Assembly: GCA_910579105.1 (NCBI GenBank)
Contig: CAJTRT010000053.1
Location: 1 to 14,604 of the forward strand
From: an uncultured Muribaculaceae bacterium
GTDB lineage: Bacteria; Bacteroidota; Bacteroidia; Bacteroidales; Muribaculaceae
Length of the DNA: 14,604 nucleotides
Reading direction: 5' to 3'
Below are positions 7,886-14,604 of this stretch, one piece after another (within the stretch, counting starts at the first letter, position 1; the number at the start of each line of letters is the position of its first letter). Under the pieces are notes generated by a model. It did no database searches, was not told where the DNA came from, and worked only from the letters and a program-made list of their open reading frames with translations. The translations under genes were made by a program, and so were the position numbers.

Positions 7886-8899
7886 TTAGTTGCCAGCCAC
7901 GACGATTAGCGCCAGGCCTATGATGAAGAGGGCGAACATCGCGGCGAGCAGGCGGTTGACCTGGGAGTTGGCGCCCTTGAATTCCTTCCAGACGAACACG
8001 CCCCATATGGCGGCGATCATGGGCGCTCCCTGCCCCAGGGCGTAGGAGACAGCGGGGCCGGCCTCGCCGGAAGCGATGTAGCTGAAAGCCGTTCCAAGGC
8101 CCCATATGGCGCCCCCGAGCATGCCGCAGAGGTGTGTCGGGAAAGATCCCTTGAAGTATTCGCCGTAGCCCACGGGCTTCCCTACAAACGGGTAGCGCAT
8201 CACCAGGGTGTTGAACACGAAGTTGCTGAGAAGCACCCCGATCGAGAAGATGAAGATCGCGGAGTAAGGTGTCAGCATGCCGGGTGCGGGATTGACGAAA
8301 TTCTCCACGTCCATGCCTTTGACCACGAAGCGGTAGAAGAAGCCCATCAGCACGCCGGCCACGATTGCCAGAATGAGACCTTTCTTGTGGGCCGAGGCTC
8401 CTTCCTTGTCGTCGCCCTTCTGCATCTTGCCGGAGGCGACACCGTTGCAGATGATGGCGATAGTGATGAGCGCCACGCCGGTGAAGAGCAGTGCGGCGTT
8501 ATCGGTCGGCACGCCGAGGTAGTTGACAATCACGCCGAGCACAAGTGCTATGCCGACACCGAGAGGGAAGGCCACCGCCATGCCGGCCATGGAGATGGAG
8601 GCTGAGAGGAGAATGTTTGACGCGTTGAAAATCACGCCGCCGAGGATTACCCACCAGATGCTTGACGAGGATGCCTGCGCGAGGTCTTCGCAGAACGGAC
8701 GACCTTCCGAGCCGATGCTGCCCATTGTGAGGCCCAGCAGGACGGTGAACAGCACCATGCCGATCACATAGTCCCAGTAGAAGAGTTCGTAGCGCCAGTT
8801 TTTCGACACGAGTTTCTGGGTGTTGCCCCAGGAGCCCCAGCAAATCATGGTGACCAGGCAGAAAATCACGGCCAGGGTGTAGTTGGTTACGATAAACAT
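7886..8899 (-). CDS. Ureide permease-like / GRP-family inner-membrane transporter (drug/metabolite superfamily)
   Basis: This integral inner-membrane permease of 337 residues has about ten hydrophobic helices in two five-helix halves, near 7-27, 43-60, 81-101, 105-126, 134-153, 173-192, 210-231, 257-275, 282-301 and 317-335. A charged cytoplasmic loop (KMQKGDDKEG) lies at the centre. The start, with GSWGNTQK, then YxDYVIGMVL and TMGSIG, resembles plant ureide permeases (PF07168) and the related glucose/ribose porters (PF06800). Those relatives move allantoin, nucleobases or sugars by proton symport. Residues near 100-112 and 278-293 (GPAVSYALGQGAP) are well-formed helix-break motifs. The substrate is not determined by sequence. 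Its place after two esterases and two ADP-ribosylglycohydrolase-like enzymes suggests import of a released sugar, nucleoside or ureide-like product. The gap from the esterase upstream is 67 bp, with no recognisable promoter. Confidence 0.85.
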   Translation of the reverse strand: MFIVTNYTLAVIFCLVTMICWGSWGNTQKLVSKNWRYELFYWDYVIGMVLFTVLLGLTMGSIGSEGRPFCEDLAQASSSSIWWVILGGVIFNASNILLSASISMAGMAVAFPLGVGIALVLGVIVNYLGVPTDNAALLFTGVALITIAIICNGVASGKMQKGDDKEGASAHKKGLILAIVAGVLMGFFYRFVVKGMDVENFVNPAPGMLTPYSAIFIFSIGVLLSNFVFNTLVMRYPFVGKPVGYGEYFKGSFPTHLCGMLGGAIWGLGTAFSYIASGEAGPAVSYALGQGAPMIAAIWGVFVWKEFKGANSQVNRLLAAMFALFIIGLALIVVAGN

Positions 8900-8966
8900 G
8901 CTTTAAGGTTAATAGAGGTTGATGATTAATTATGAATTCTTTGTCGAGGTGTGGCGGCGGTAGCCG

Positions 8967-10493
8967 TCAGATGTGTATTCGCCGGTCGAGCGCCACGAGC
9001 CATTCCTCCCAGTGGGGCAGGAGGGTGCCGGCTGCGGGATGGGCCACGCGGTATTCGTGGCGCAGGTCGTTGTCGCGTAGGAGTATGTGCAGCCTGCTTG
9101 CCAGGGGATAGTCGGCGGCGGCGGGTCTCTGTTCGATCCATAGGCGCGGGTATCGCCCGTGGCTCTTGATAATGGCGACGGTTTCGTCAGCCTCGCTTTC
9201 CGGCCCGAGCGGTTCGGAGAGGATGATCGAGGTGAACATATTCGCATCCTTATGCAGGGCGTTTACCTCCGACACCGGCCTGCCGACCGACACGAGCGCC
9301 CGCATGCGCTGCGAGGCTCGGAGCGACGGCGCTTCTGCCTCGATCTTCGCCGGAGTGTCCGCCGGGTCGAGGAAGCATAGCGCCATCGGGGCGGTGCGTC
9401 CGGCCTTGACCATCGCGTCTGCCCTCGACGAGAGTTCTAGCCTCTGCGAGGCGTTGAAATCGCCGCAGAGGTAGATTACTGGATAGCGCCGCCGGGATAG
9501 CGGGTTCTGCTGAGGCATGTAGACTTCCGAGCGGGAGACTTTCAACGGTGCCGCATGGCCGCCGTCAGGTGTCCTGACGGCTTTGGTGCCGGTGGCGGCG
9601 TTTTGAGGGAACCGGGCTGAAATCATCCGCAGGGCTCCGGGCATCGCGGCGTTCCAGCACTCGAAGTCGTGGCCGCCGTCGCGCACGATGTAGGTATGCG
9701 CTATTCCGCGCTCGTTAAGGCGGCGGTGGAGCTGTTCGTTGCTCGCGGTCAGCGAGCCTTCGGTATCCCCTATGTCGACGAGAAGGGCCATGTCGGCCAG
9801 TTCTGCCGCCGGGATGGTGTCGATAATATGGTAAGGGGAGCGCGCCTTGTAGTAGCCGGTCAGGCGGCCGGAGCCGGAAAGGCCCTTTCCGCCGAATGTG
9901 CGTCCCCATTGGTTGTCCCATCCCTCCTGCGGGCCTTCTGCGCAATATTGCCCGTCGGTACGGATGGAGGGAGAAAGGGCGGCTATGGCGCAAAACCTGT
10001 CGCGATTGCGCAACCCGCATGACAGAGCGCCAAAGCCGCCCATGGAGAATCCGCCGACAGCCCGGTGTTCGCGGTTGGCTATTGTGGGGTAGAGCGAGTC
10101 TACGGCAGCCATCAGTTCCTTGGTGAAGAAACTCTCGTATGGAAATGAGCCGTCAATCGCGTCGGAATAGTAGCTGAGGTATCCGTCGGGCGAGACTATG
10201 ATCATCGGCTGGATTTCGCCGGCATCGACGAGGTGCTGCATCGCGCGGGCTATGTCGCCGTATTCCATCCAGCTTGACTTGTCGCCTCCTATGCCGTGGA
10301 AGAGGTAAAGCACGGGGTAGCGGGTCCCGTCGAGAACCCCTTCGGGGAGTATCACGGAGTATGCCACATCGCGCCCGAGCGCCTTGCTGGCAATCGAGCA
10401 CTCCTCGATTTCCACCGGGAGCGCCGACGCTGACAGCGCGGCTGCGGCGAACAGCGCGGTTGCTGTGTGGCGGATGTTGCGGGTCATTGTCAT
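8967..10493 (-). CDS. Exported two-domain esterase of the esterase D/CE1 type (second domain degenerate)
   Basis: This alpha/beta-hydrolase of the putative esterase family (PF00756; relatives include feruloyl and acetyl-xylan esterases and S-formylglutathione hydrolase) should cleave ester bonds in the periplasm or outside the cell. Residues 1-25 form a signal peptide without a lipobox. The active domain spans about 28-295: YPVLYLFHG oxyanion-loop strand at 59-67, nucleophile Ser150 in GGFSMGG, acid in VDIGDTE (Asp240 or Glu245), and His275 in DGGHDF. Residues 318-508 repeat the same fold: YPVIYLCGD at 338-346 matches the first strand, and LLRDNDLRHEYRV at 471-483 matches RLNERGIAHTYIV before the active His. 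The nucleophile elbow there is replaced by VSVGRPVSEV, so that half is probably inactive. The gene starts 4 bp after the previous esterase stops. ATG codons at 10493 and 10487 are both usable; I give the first. The substrate is unknown. Confidence 0.88.
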   Translation of the reverse strand: MTMTRNIRHTATALFAAAALSASALPVEIEECSIASKALGRDVAYSVILPEGVLDGTRYPVLYLFHGIGGDKSSWMEYGDIARAMQHLVDAGEIQPMIIVSPDGYLSYYSDAIDGSFPYESFFTKELMAAVDSLYPTIANREHRAVGGFSMGGFGALSCGLRNRDRFCAIAALSPSIRTDGQYCAEGPQEGWDNQWGRTFGGKGLSGSGRLTGYYKARSPYHIIDTIPAAELADMALLVDIGDTEGSLTASNEQLHRRLNERGIAHTYIVRDGGHDFECWNAAMPGALRMISARFPQNAATGTKAVRTPDGGHAAPLKVSRSEVYMPQQNPLSRRRYPVIYLCGDFNASQRLELSSRADAMVKAGRTAPMALCFLDPADTPAKIEAEAPSLRASQRMRALVSVGRPVSEVNALHKDANMFTSIILSEPLGPESEADETVAIIKSHGRYPRLWIEQRPAAADYPLASRLHILLRDNDLRHEYRVAHPAAGTLLPHWEEWLVALDRRIHI

Positions 10494-10497
10494 CGGA

Positions 10498-12069
10498 TTA
10501 CCTAACGGGCAGGTTCATAAAAGATGTCATCGACGTTATGCCGCGCTGCGCTCCGGCGAGATTGTCGCGGCCGTTTCTCACGCGGTACTGGCAAGGTGCG
10601 TCGTTGTCGCGGAGCGTCCGGAATGCCGAGAGCATCTGGCGGTGGTTGGTGCCCATGTCGGTCAGGTCGAGGATGTAGACCCGCGACTTAAACTGAGCGT
10701 TCCGCGGCACGGTGAAGTCGGCATCCTCGGCGTAGAATCCTCCCACCGCCGCGCCGGAGAAGGCGTAGGGTGCGAGTACAGCCGTGTCTTTACCGTAAAC
10801 CATCAGCTGGCGAGCGGGGTCGGAGCCGGTCAGGCCGAGTGCCGTCTCCACTTCGGAGAACAGCTCAGCCGGGGTTATGCCAGCCATGTCGGATGTCTTG
10901 AACAATGCCAGGGCGCAGTTGCGGCCCGCGAGCATCTGCGCGAGAGCCTGGGCGGCTCCGGGCGCGTCGATCGCGGCAGCTCCAGAACCGGTCTCAAAGT
11001 AGATTATGTGGGAGGTGCTGTTGGCTTTGTAGCCGTCGCCGGTGATGATGGTCACTTTCCCGTCGGCCGCGGATAGCTGGTTCGTGGCGGGTGCCTGGGG
11101 AATCGCCGACGTTTCCTCCTCGGGGTAGGGGGTGCCCGACAGCGTGGCCTCGAACAGAGCGAGCCCTTCGAGGATTCCCTGCCGCCAGTATGCCGTGGTG
11201 TGCGCTCCGTCGCGCACGCGGTATTCGTGCCTTATGCCGTTGTCGCGCATGAGCGAGTGCAGTTCGCCGTTCCCTATGTATAGGCGTTCCTCATCGTCTC
11301 CGCAGTCTATGAGGTAGTTAACAGAGGCGTATTGAGAGGGGTTGTCGTTGAAGAAGTGCAGAGGGCACAGCGAGCGGTAGTGCGATGTGAGCCTGGCGTC
11401 GCCGACCGTCCCCGCGCCGCCGAAAACCGAACCCCACTGCGAGTCCCACGCGCCGAGGGTTCGGTATTGCTCATCGGTGTTCAGCGAGGGGCTTAGGCCG
11501 ACGCATGTGCCGAACAGCCCGGGGTTCTTCGAGGCCACGGCGAGCGCGCCGAATCCTCCCATCGAGTAACCGCAGACGGCGCGGCCGCGTGCCTCGGTGT
11601 TGGTGCGCAGCATGCGGTCGATCAAAGGAATCAGTTCTTTCGCGAGCATATCCATGTAGTTGAACTGTCCGTCGTAGCGGTTGACGTAGTAGGAGTTGAA
11701 ACCCTGGGGCATGACGTAGATGATGGGTCTTATCATACCTGCGGCGCGGGCCGAGGCATCGACACGCTGGATGTCGAAATGTCCGGGGTCCCATGTCGAG
11801 GGTGAGTCGCCGAACCCGTGGAAGAGATACATGACGTCGAACGAGCGTTCGCTGTCGGTCAGGTATTCTTCCGGCAGGAGCAGGTTGTATGTGACTTGTT
11901 GCCGCAGGGTGTTGCTGTAAAATGTCATACCTGTGTTGTAGCGTTTGGTGAACTTGGTCTTCACCTGCGGCGCCGGCTCTTGCCCCTCTTTGTCGGAGGA
12001 ACAGGAGGCCGCGCCGATGGCTAATATGAGTAGGCTGACAGTCAGTCGCCAGGCGTTTCTTATATCCAT
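10498..12069 (-). CDS. Esterase lipoprotein, two-domain, paralogue of the neighbouring esterase
   Basis: This 523-residue lipoprotein of the PF00756 esterase family is the tandem paralogue of the gene 4 bp downstream. The signal peptide ends GAAS-Cys23, followed by SSDKEG. The active domain runs from about 40 to 310: VMYLFHGFG at 79-87, Ser169 in GYSMGGFG, acid in IDCGDDEE (one of Asp255, Asp259 or Glu260), and His290 in RDGAHTTAYW. The two paralogues also share the LSPSxxTDxQY, WDxQWGxxFGG and RLTxxYxxxxPxH segments, a fingerprint of this subgroup. Residues 338-520 look like a worn second esterase domain. SHIIYFETG corresponds to the first strand, and TLRDNDAPCQYRVRNG matches LMRDNGIRHEYRVRDG of the active half, but the GxSxG elbow is gone. 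The upstream ADP-ribosylglycohydrolase-like gene ends 51 bp away with no visible promoter. The substrate is unknown; carbohydrate O-acyl groups are typical for the family. Confidence 0.88.
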   Translation of the reverse strand: MDIRNAWRLTVSLLILAIGAASCSSDKEGQEPAPQVKTKFTKRYNTGMTFYSNTLRQQVTYNLLLPEEYLTDSERSFDVMYLFHGFGDSPSTWDPGHFDIQRVDASARAAGMIRPIIYVMPQGFNSYYVNRYDGQFNYMDMLAKELIPLIDRMLRTNTEARGRAVCGYSMGGFGALAVASKNPGLFGTCVGLSPSLNTDEQYRTLGAWDSQWGSVFGGAGTVGDARLTSHYRSLCPLHFFNDNPSQYASVNYLIDCGDDEERLYIGNGELHSLMRDNGIRHEYRVRDGAHTTAYWRQGILEGLALFEATLSGTPYPEEETSAIPQAPATNQLSAADGKVTIITGDGYKANSTSHIIYFETGSGAAAIDAPGAAQALAQMLAGRNCALALFKTSDMAGITPAELFSEVETALGLTGSDPARQLMVYGKDTAVLAPYAFSGAAVGGFYAEDADFTVPRNAQFKSRVYILDLTDMGTNHRQMLSAFRTLRDNDAPCQYRVRNGRDNLAGAQRGITSMTSFMNLPVR

Positions 12070-12120
12070 TGCCGGAATCGGTGTAAGGTAAGAAGATCGG
12101 ATGTTGTTGTTCGGATGCCG

Positions 12121-13695
12121 TTACTGGTAGGGATTGATGCGCGCCAGGGGCTTGTCGGCGTAGATAATCACGTCCTTGCACTGGATGGCGTACGACGGGT
12201 TCGGGTTGAGCCACTTGACAGTCAGTTCGTGGCTGCCGTCGGCGAGGCCGTAGATGTGGAATATGTCGTATTTGCGTTTGATGTAGTCAAGTGGCATGTC
12301 GAAGGTCTCGACCACCTCGCCGTCGACCGATGCCTCGAGCCGGGCCACATAGTCTTCCGGAGCACCAGGTAGAGCCGCGCGGACGTTGCCCTGCACAACT
12401 ATGCCGGAGCCGTCGAACTTCCATACGCGCTCTTTGCCGAGGTCGTATTTGATCACCCGGCGTTCCACAGGGTAGATTCCCTCGAACGATTGTTCCAAAG
12501 GCACAGCCGCGGGTTTCTGGATGGTGGTATAGTAGTCGTCGCCTTCAACGCGGCCGCCGTTGGCCACCAGCACCTGTTCCAGCAGGTCGAGGGTGATGCC
12601 GTAGCTTGTGGCGAGCGAAATCGAGGTGTAGGGGAAATCGATGTTCTCGCACTTCTCCAGGCCCGGTTTCCAGTATTGCGGGATGGCCTCGTAGCCGTAC
12701 ATCACGCCGAGGATTCCGGCTGCGGTGGCGGGGTTGCAGTCGCTGTCCTGGCCGCAGCGGGTGGAGATGTCCATGGTCTTGAAGAAGTCACCTTCGCCGT
12801 AAAGGAGGCCGATCACGCAATATGCCGCATTGATGGTCGCGTCGATGTCGAAGCCGTTGAACACACCCTCGGGGCACCCTTTCTCACAGGTATAGCGTTC
12901 GTCGATCTTGAGCCAGCACTGCTTCCAGTCGTCGGGGTACTGCTTCCAGTATTTCACCACGTCGGCTATGCATCGGTGGAAGTTGGCTTCTTCGGGTATG
13001 GTTTTCAAAGCTTCGGTTATGATGGTGGGGATGTCGTCGCATACGTATGCCAGGGAGTAGAGCGCGCCCATGTAGACCCCGCCGTAGAATCCGTCGCCAT
13101 AGTTCATGATGTGGCCTATCTTGTCGGAGATGGCGGAGGCTGTGTTGGGCATGCCGGGGCAGATCATGCCGATGAAGTCGGCCTCGATCTGGAAGTCGAT
13201 GTCGTCGGCGTGGGGGTTGTTCTTCCAGTGGCCCGACGCGGGAGGCTCTATGCCGTTTAGAATGTTGTAGCGTGCGGCCTGGTTGGCGTGCCACAGCTTG
13301 TAGTCGGCGTTGGCGAAGGCGCGGGCGTAGCTCGACGCGGGGGCGTTGATTCCCTCCCTGGCCATTACCTCCATGAATGTGAGGTCCATGTACACGTCGT
13401 CATACAGGCCGGGATCCTCCTCGAAGATGTCCTTGCAGTAGTCATCGTACCAGATTATGGGCACGCTGTCGTTGATCATGCCCCCCTTGTACTTGAACTC
13501 GGTGGGGCCGCCGTAGGTACAGCCGATGGTCTGGCCGGCCCATCCCCCCTTGATTTTGTCGAGGAGCTGTCCGCGGGTCAGTTTGACCGTGGCGCCATAG
13601 GGAATTTCCTTGGCGGCCTGGTCGCCGCCGTTCCCGCAGGAGGCGAGTGTCGCGAGCAACGCGGCCCCGATCGCGGGCATTATGTATTTCTTCAT
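12121..13695 (-). CDS. ADP-ribosylglycohydrolase-fold lipoprotein with C-terminal beta-sandwich
   Basis: This 524-residue member of the ADP-ribosylglycohydrolase/DraG superfamily (PF03747) is anchored in the envelope rather than cytoplasmic. A canonical lipobox LAS-Cys20 follows a short signal peptide. The following residues, GNGGDQ, lack the acidic surface-export signal, so a periplasm-facing position is likely. The all-helical catalytic domain spans about 38-400. It opens with KIKGGWAGQTIGCTYGGP (48-65), then YDDVYMD (98-104) in place of the usual TDDT, and CGQDSDCNPATAAG (314-327) in place of the usual DTDT metal motif. Asp99, Asp100, Asp317 and Asp319 are kept, but the Thr ligands are not. 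Residues 425-515 form a beta-rich tail conserved in the paralogue upstream. The gene begins 6 bp after that paralogue's stop. Known relatives remove ADP-ribose from proteins using paired metal ions; here the substrate may differ, for example another riboside or N-glycoside. Confidence 0.85.
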   Translation of the reverse strand: MKKYIMPAIGAALLATLASCGNGGDQAAKEIPYGATVKLTRGQLLDKIKGGWAGQTIGCTYGGPTEFKYKGGMINDSVPIIWYDDYCKDIFEEDPGLYDDVYMDLTFMEVMAREGINAPASSYARAFANADYKLWHANQAARYNILNGIEPPASGHWKNNPHADDIDFQIEADFIGMICPGMPNTASAISDKIGHIMNYGDGFYGGVYMGALYSLAYVCDDIPTIITEALKTIPEEANFHRCIADVVKYWKQYPDDWKQCWLKIDERYTCEKGCPEGVFNGFDIDATINAAYCVIGLLYGEGDFFKTMDISTRCGQDSDCNPATAAGILGVMYGYEAIPQYWKPGLEKCENIDFPYTSISLATSYGITLDLLEQVLVANGGRVEGDDYYTTIQKPAAVPLEQSFEGIYPVERRVIKYDLGKERVWKFDGSGIVVQGNVRAALPGAPEDYVARLEASVDGEVVETFDMPLDYIKRKYDIFHIYGLADGSHELTVKWLNPNPSYAIQCKDVIIYADKPLARINPYQ

Positions 13696-13701
13696 GTCGG
13701 T

Positions 13702-14604
13702 TTACTTGGTATTGGAATAGAAGCGGTCGTGGTTGGGCTTCTCGGAGTAATACATTATGTCGTTTATGCGGATGGTATAGTTCTTGTCGGGGTTGGTCCA
13801 TACCAGGCGCACGGTGTGGTGTCCTTCGGGAAGGAGGTATTTCCAGGCCGGTTCCACGCGGCGGTCGGTGTTGCGCATCGGCATACGGGAAACATGGTCG
13901 AGCTTGCCGTCGATGTACACCTCCACGTTGGCCACATAATTGTCGTCAGGCTCAGCGAGGCCGAATACTTCCGAGCCGATGTGTCGGTTCGACACGCGGT
14001 CGATGTAGTCCTTGTTGATGTGTTTCAGGCAGCAGATGTTGCCCCAGATCACGAAGCCGTTGCCGTTGAAGTCAAACTCATATTCCTTGTCGAGGAATGT
14101 GTCCTTGCGTTCGCGGAAAAGGGGATAGGTGTTGGTGAAATTCTGTTCCAACGGAAGCACGGCGGGAGATTCCACGGGGAGGAATACCTTGTCGCCGGTC
14201 ACTTTGCCACCGTTTTTCACAATCAGCTGTTTTGCCTGCCGCAGGCTTATGGCGTAGGAATCGTTGAGGGAAATCTCCGTGCCGTCGAAGTCGAGATCCT
14301 CGATTTCTTTGAGCGGGTCGAGCCAGAAGGAGGGTATTTTGTCGTAGCCGAGCATCACGCCGAGCACGCCTCCCGCGGTTGAGGGGTTGCAGTCGGCATC
14401 CTGGCCGCAGCGGGCGGCGATGTCGAGGGTCTCGGTGAAGTCGCCGTTGCCGTAAAGCATCGCCAGGGCCACGAACGCCGAGTTTAGTTTGGCGTCTATG
14501 TTGAAGCTCAGGAACACTCCCTTGGGGCATCCCACGTCGATATTCCAGTTGCGCTGGAGATATTCCCAGCAGCTTATCCAGTCGTAGGGGTGCAGGTCGT
14601 GGAA
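13702..14604 (-). CDS. ADP-ribosylglycohydrolase-fold protein, second paralogue (5' end outside the window)
   Basis: This is the C-terminal 300 residues of a protein of the same family as the gene 6 bp downstream. The reading frame stays open to the window edge, and its first visible residues (FHDLHPYDWISCWEYL) align with the FHRCIADVVKYWKQY...DWKQCWL stretch of the neighbour. The true start therefore lies upstream, and the in-frame GTG at 14535 is not it. Visible landmarks, numbered from the edge, are GCPKGVF at 25-31, CGQDADCNPSTAGG at 66-79 (metal motif, DADC instead of DTDT), then YAISLRQAKQLIVKNGG, and a beta-rich tail at 178-290 ending in MYYSEKP. Because the N-terminus is missing, I cannot see a signal peptide, a lipobox or the first metal motif. 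It is probably co-transcribed with, and works beside, its paralogue. Confidence 0.85.
   Translation of the reverse strand, partial: FHDLHPYDWISCWEYLQRNWNIDVGCPKGVFLSFNIDAKLNSAFVALAMLYGNGDFTETLDIAARCGQDADCNPSTAGGVLGVMLGYDKIPSFWLDPLKEIEDLDFDGTEISLNDSYAISLRQAKQLIVKNGGKVTGDKVFLPVESPAVLPLEQNFTNTYPLFRERKDTFLDKEYEFDFNGNGFVIWGNICCLKHINKDYIDRVSNRHIGSEVFGLAEPDDNYVANVEVYIDGKLDHVSRMPMRNTDRRVEPAWKYLLPEGHHTVRLVWTNPDKNYTIRINDIMYYSEKPNHDRFYSNTK

Noticed and set aside
10384..11076. A 230-codon plus-strand open frame over the esterase genes
   Set aside because: It spans the junction of two coding genes on the other strand and has no recognisable motif.
12490..13260. A 256-codon plus-strand open frame inside the ARH-like gene
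   Set aside because: Antisense shadow; the minus-strand frame carries the metal-site motifs and lipobox.
13288..14382. A 364-codon plus-strand open frame opposite the two ARH-like genes
   Set aside because: It lies antisense to two clear homologues, has Val/Gly/His-rich low-information sequence, and shows no family motif or start signal. It is a by-product of the GC-rich third positions of the real genes.
13702..14535. GTG at 14535 as the true start of the last gene
   Set aside because: The frame stays open to the window edge and the upstream residues align with the paralogue, so the gene is cut by the window and the GTG is internal.

Overview
The window looks like a chromosomal segment of a gut-type Bacteroidota, most likely a fairly GC-rich Bacteroidales lineage such as Muribaculaceae. 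The family assignment is inference. The evidence is threefold. Two proteins carry C-terminal modules resembling type IX secretion (T9SS) sorting domains. Several lipoproteins begin Cys-Ser-Asp-Asp, the Bacteroidota surface-export type. The one clear promoter has the Bacteroides form, TTTG then TAnnTTTG, and Shine-Dalgarno sequences are weak or absent.

Left part, plus strand (1-6219). A promoter at 63-96 and a leader of about 150 nt precede two genes 37 bp apart. The first encodes a secreted S8 (subtilisin-family) protease with an intact catalytic triad and a large insert. The second encodes a 1210-residue secreted modular protein with a GLUG-like repeat region and a C-terminal Ig-like segment. 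Both end in the same kind of sorting module, so both are probably surface-attached or released through T9SS. A perfect 19-bp hairpin at 6179-6219 closes the unit and separates it from convergent genes.

Right part, minus strand (6290-14604), in transcription order from the right edge: a partial ADP-ribosylglycohydrolase-fold protein; a complete paralogue of it, which is a lipoprotein; an esterase lipoprotein; a second exported esterase; a 10-helix ureide-permease-like transporter; and a fibronectin-III surface lipoprotein. A hairpin at 6792-6821 follows, then a small two-repeat PepSY-like lipoprotein. Gaps within the main run are 4-67 bp, and I found no TAnnTTTG-type promoter in any of them, so this looks like one operon whose promoter lies beyond the right edge.

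The operon reads as a scavenging pathway: envelope esterases and glycohydrolase-like enzymes break a ribosyl- or acyl-decorated compound, and the permease imports a small product. The substrate is unknown. The glycohydrolase paralogues keep the metal-binding Asp residues of the ARH/DraG fold but replace the Thr ligands (DSDC/DADC instead of DTDT), so true ADP-ribose chemistry is not assured. Both esterases carry a second, degenerate copy of the esterase fold with no visible nucleophile. This operon is the best candidate in the window for an undescribed system. I saw no RNA genes, CRISPR arrays, insertion sequences or phage genes.
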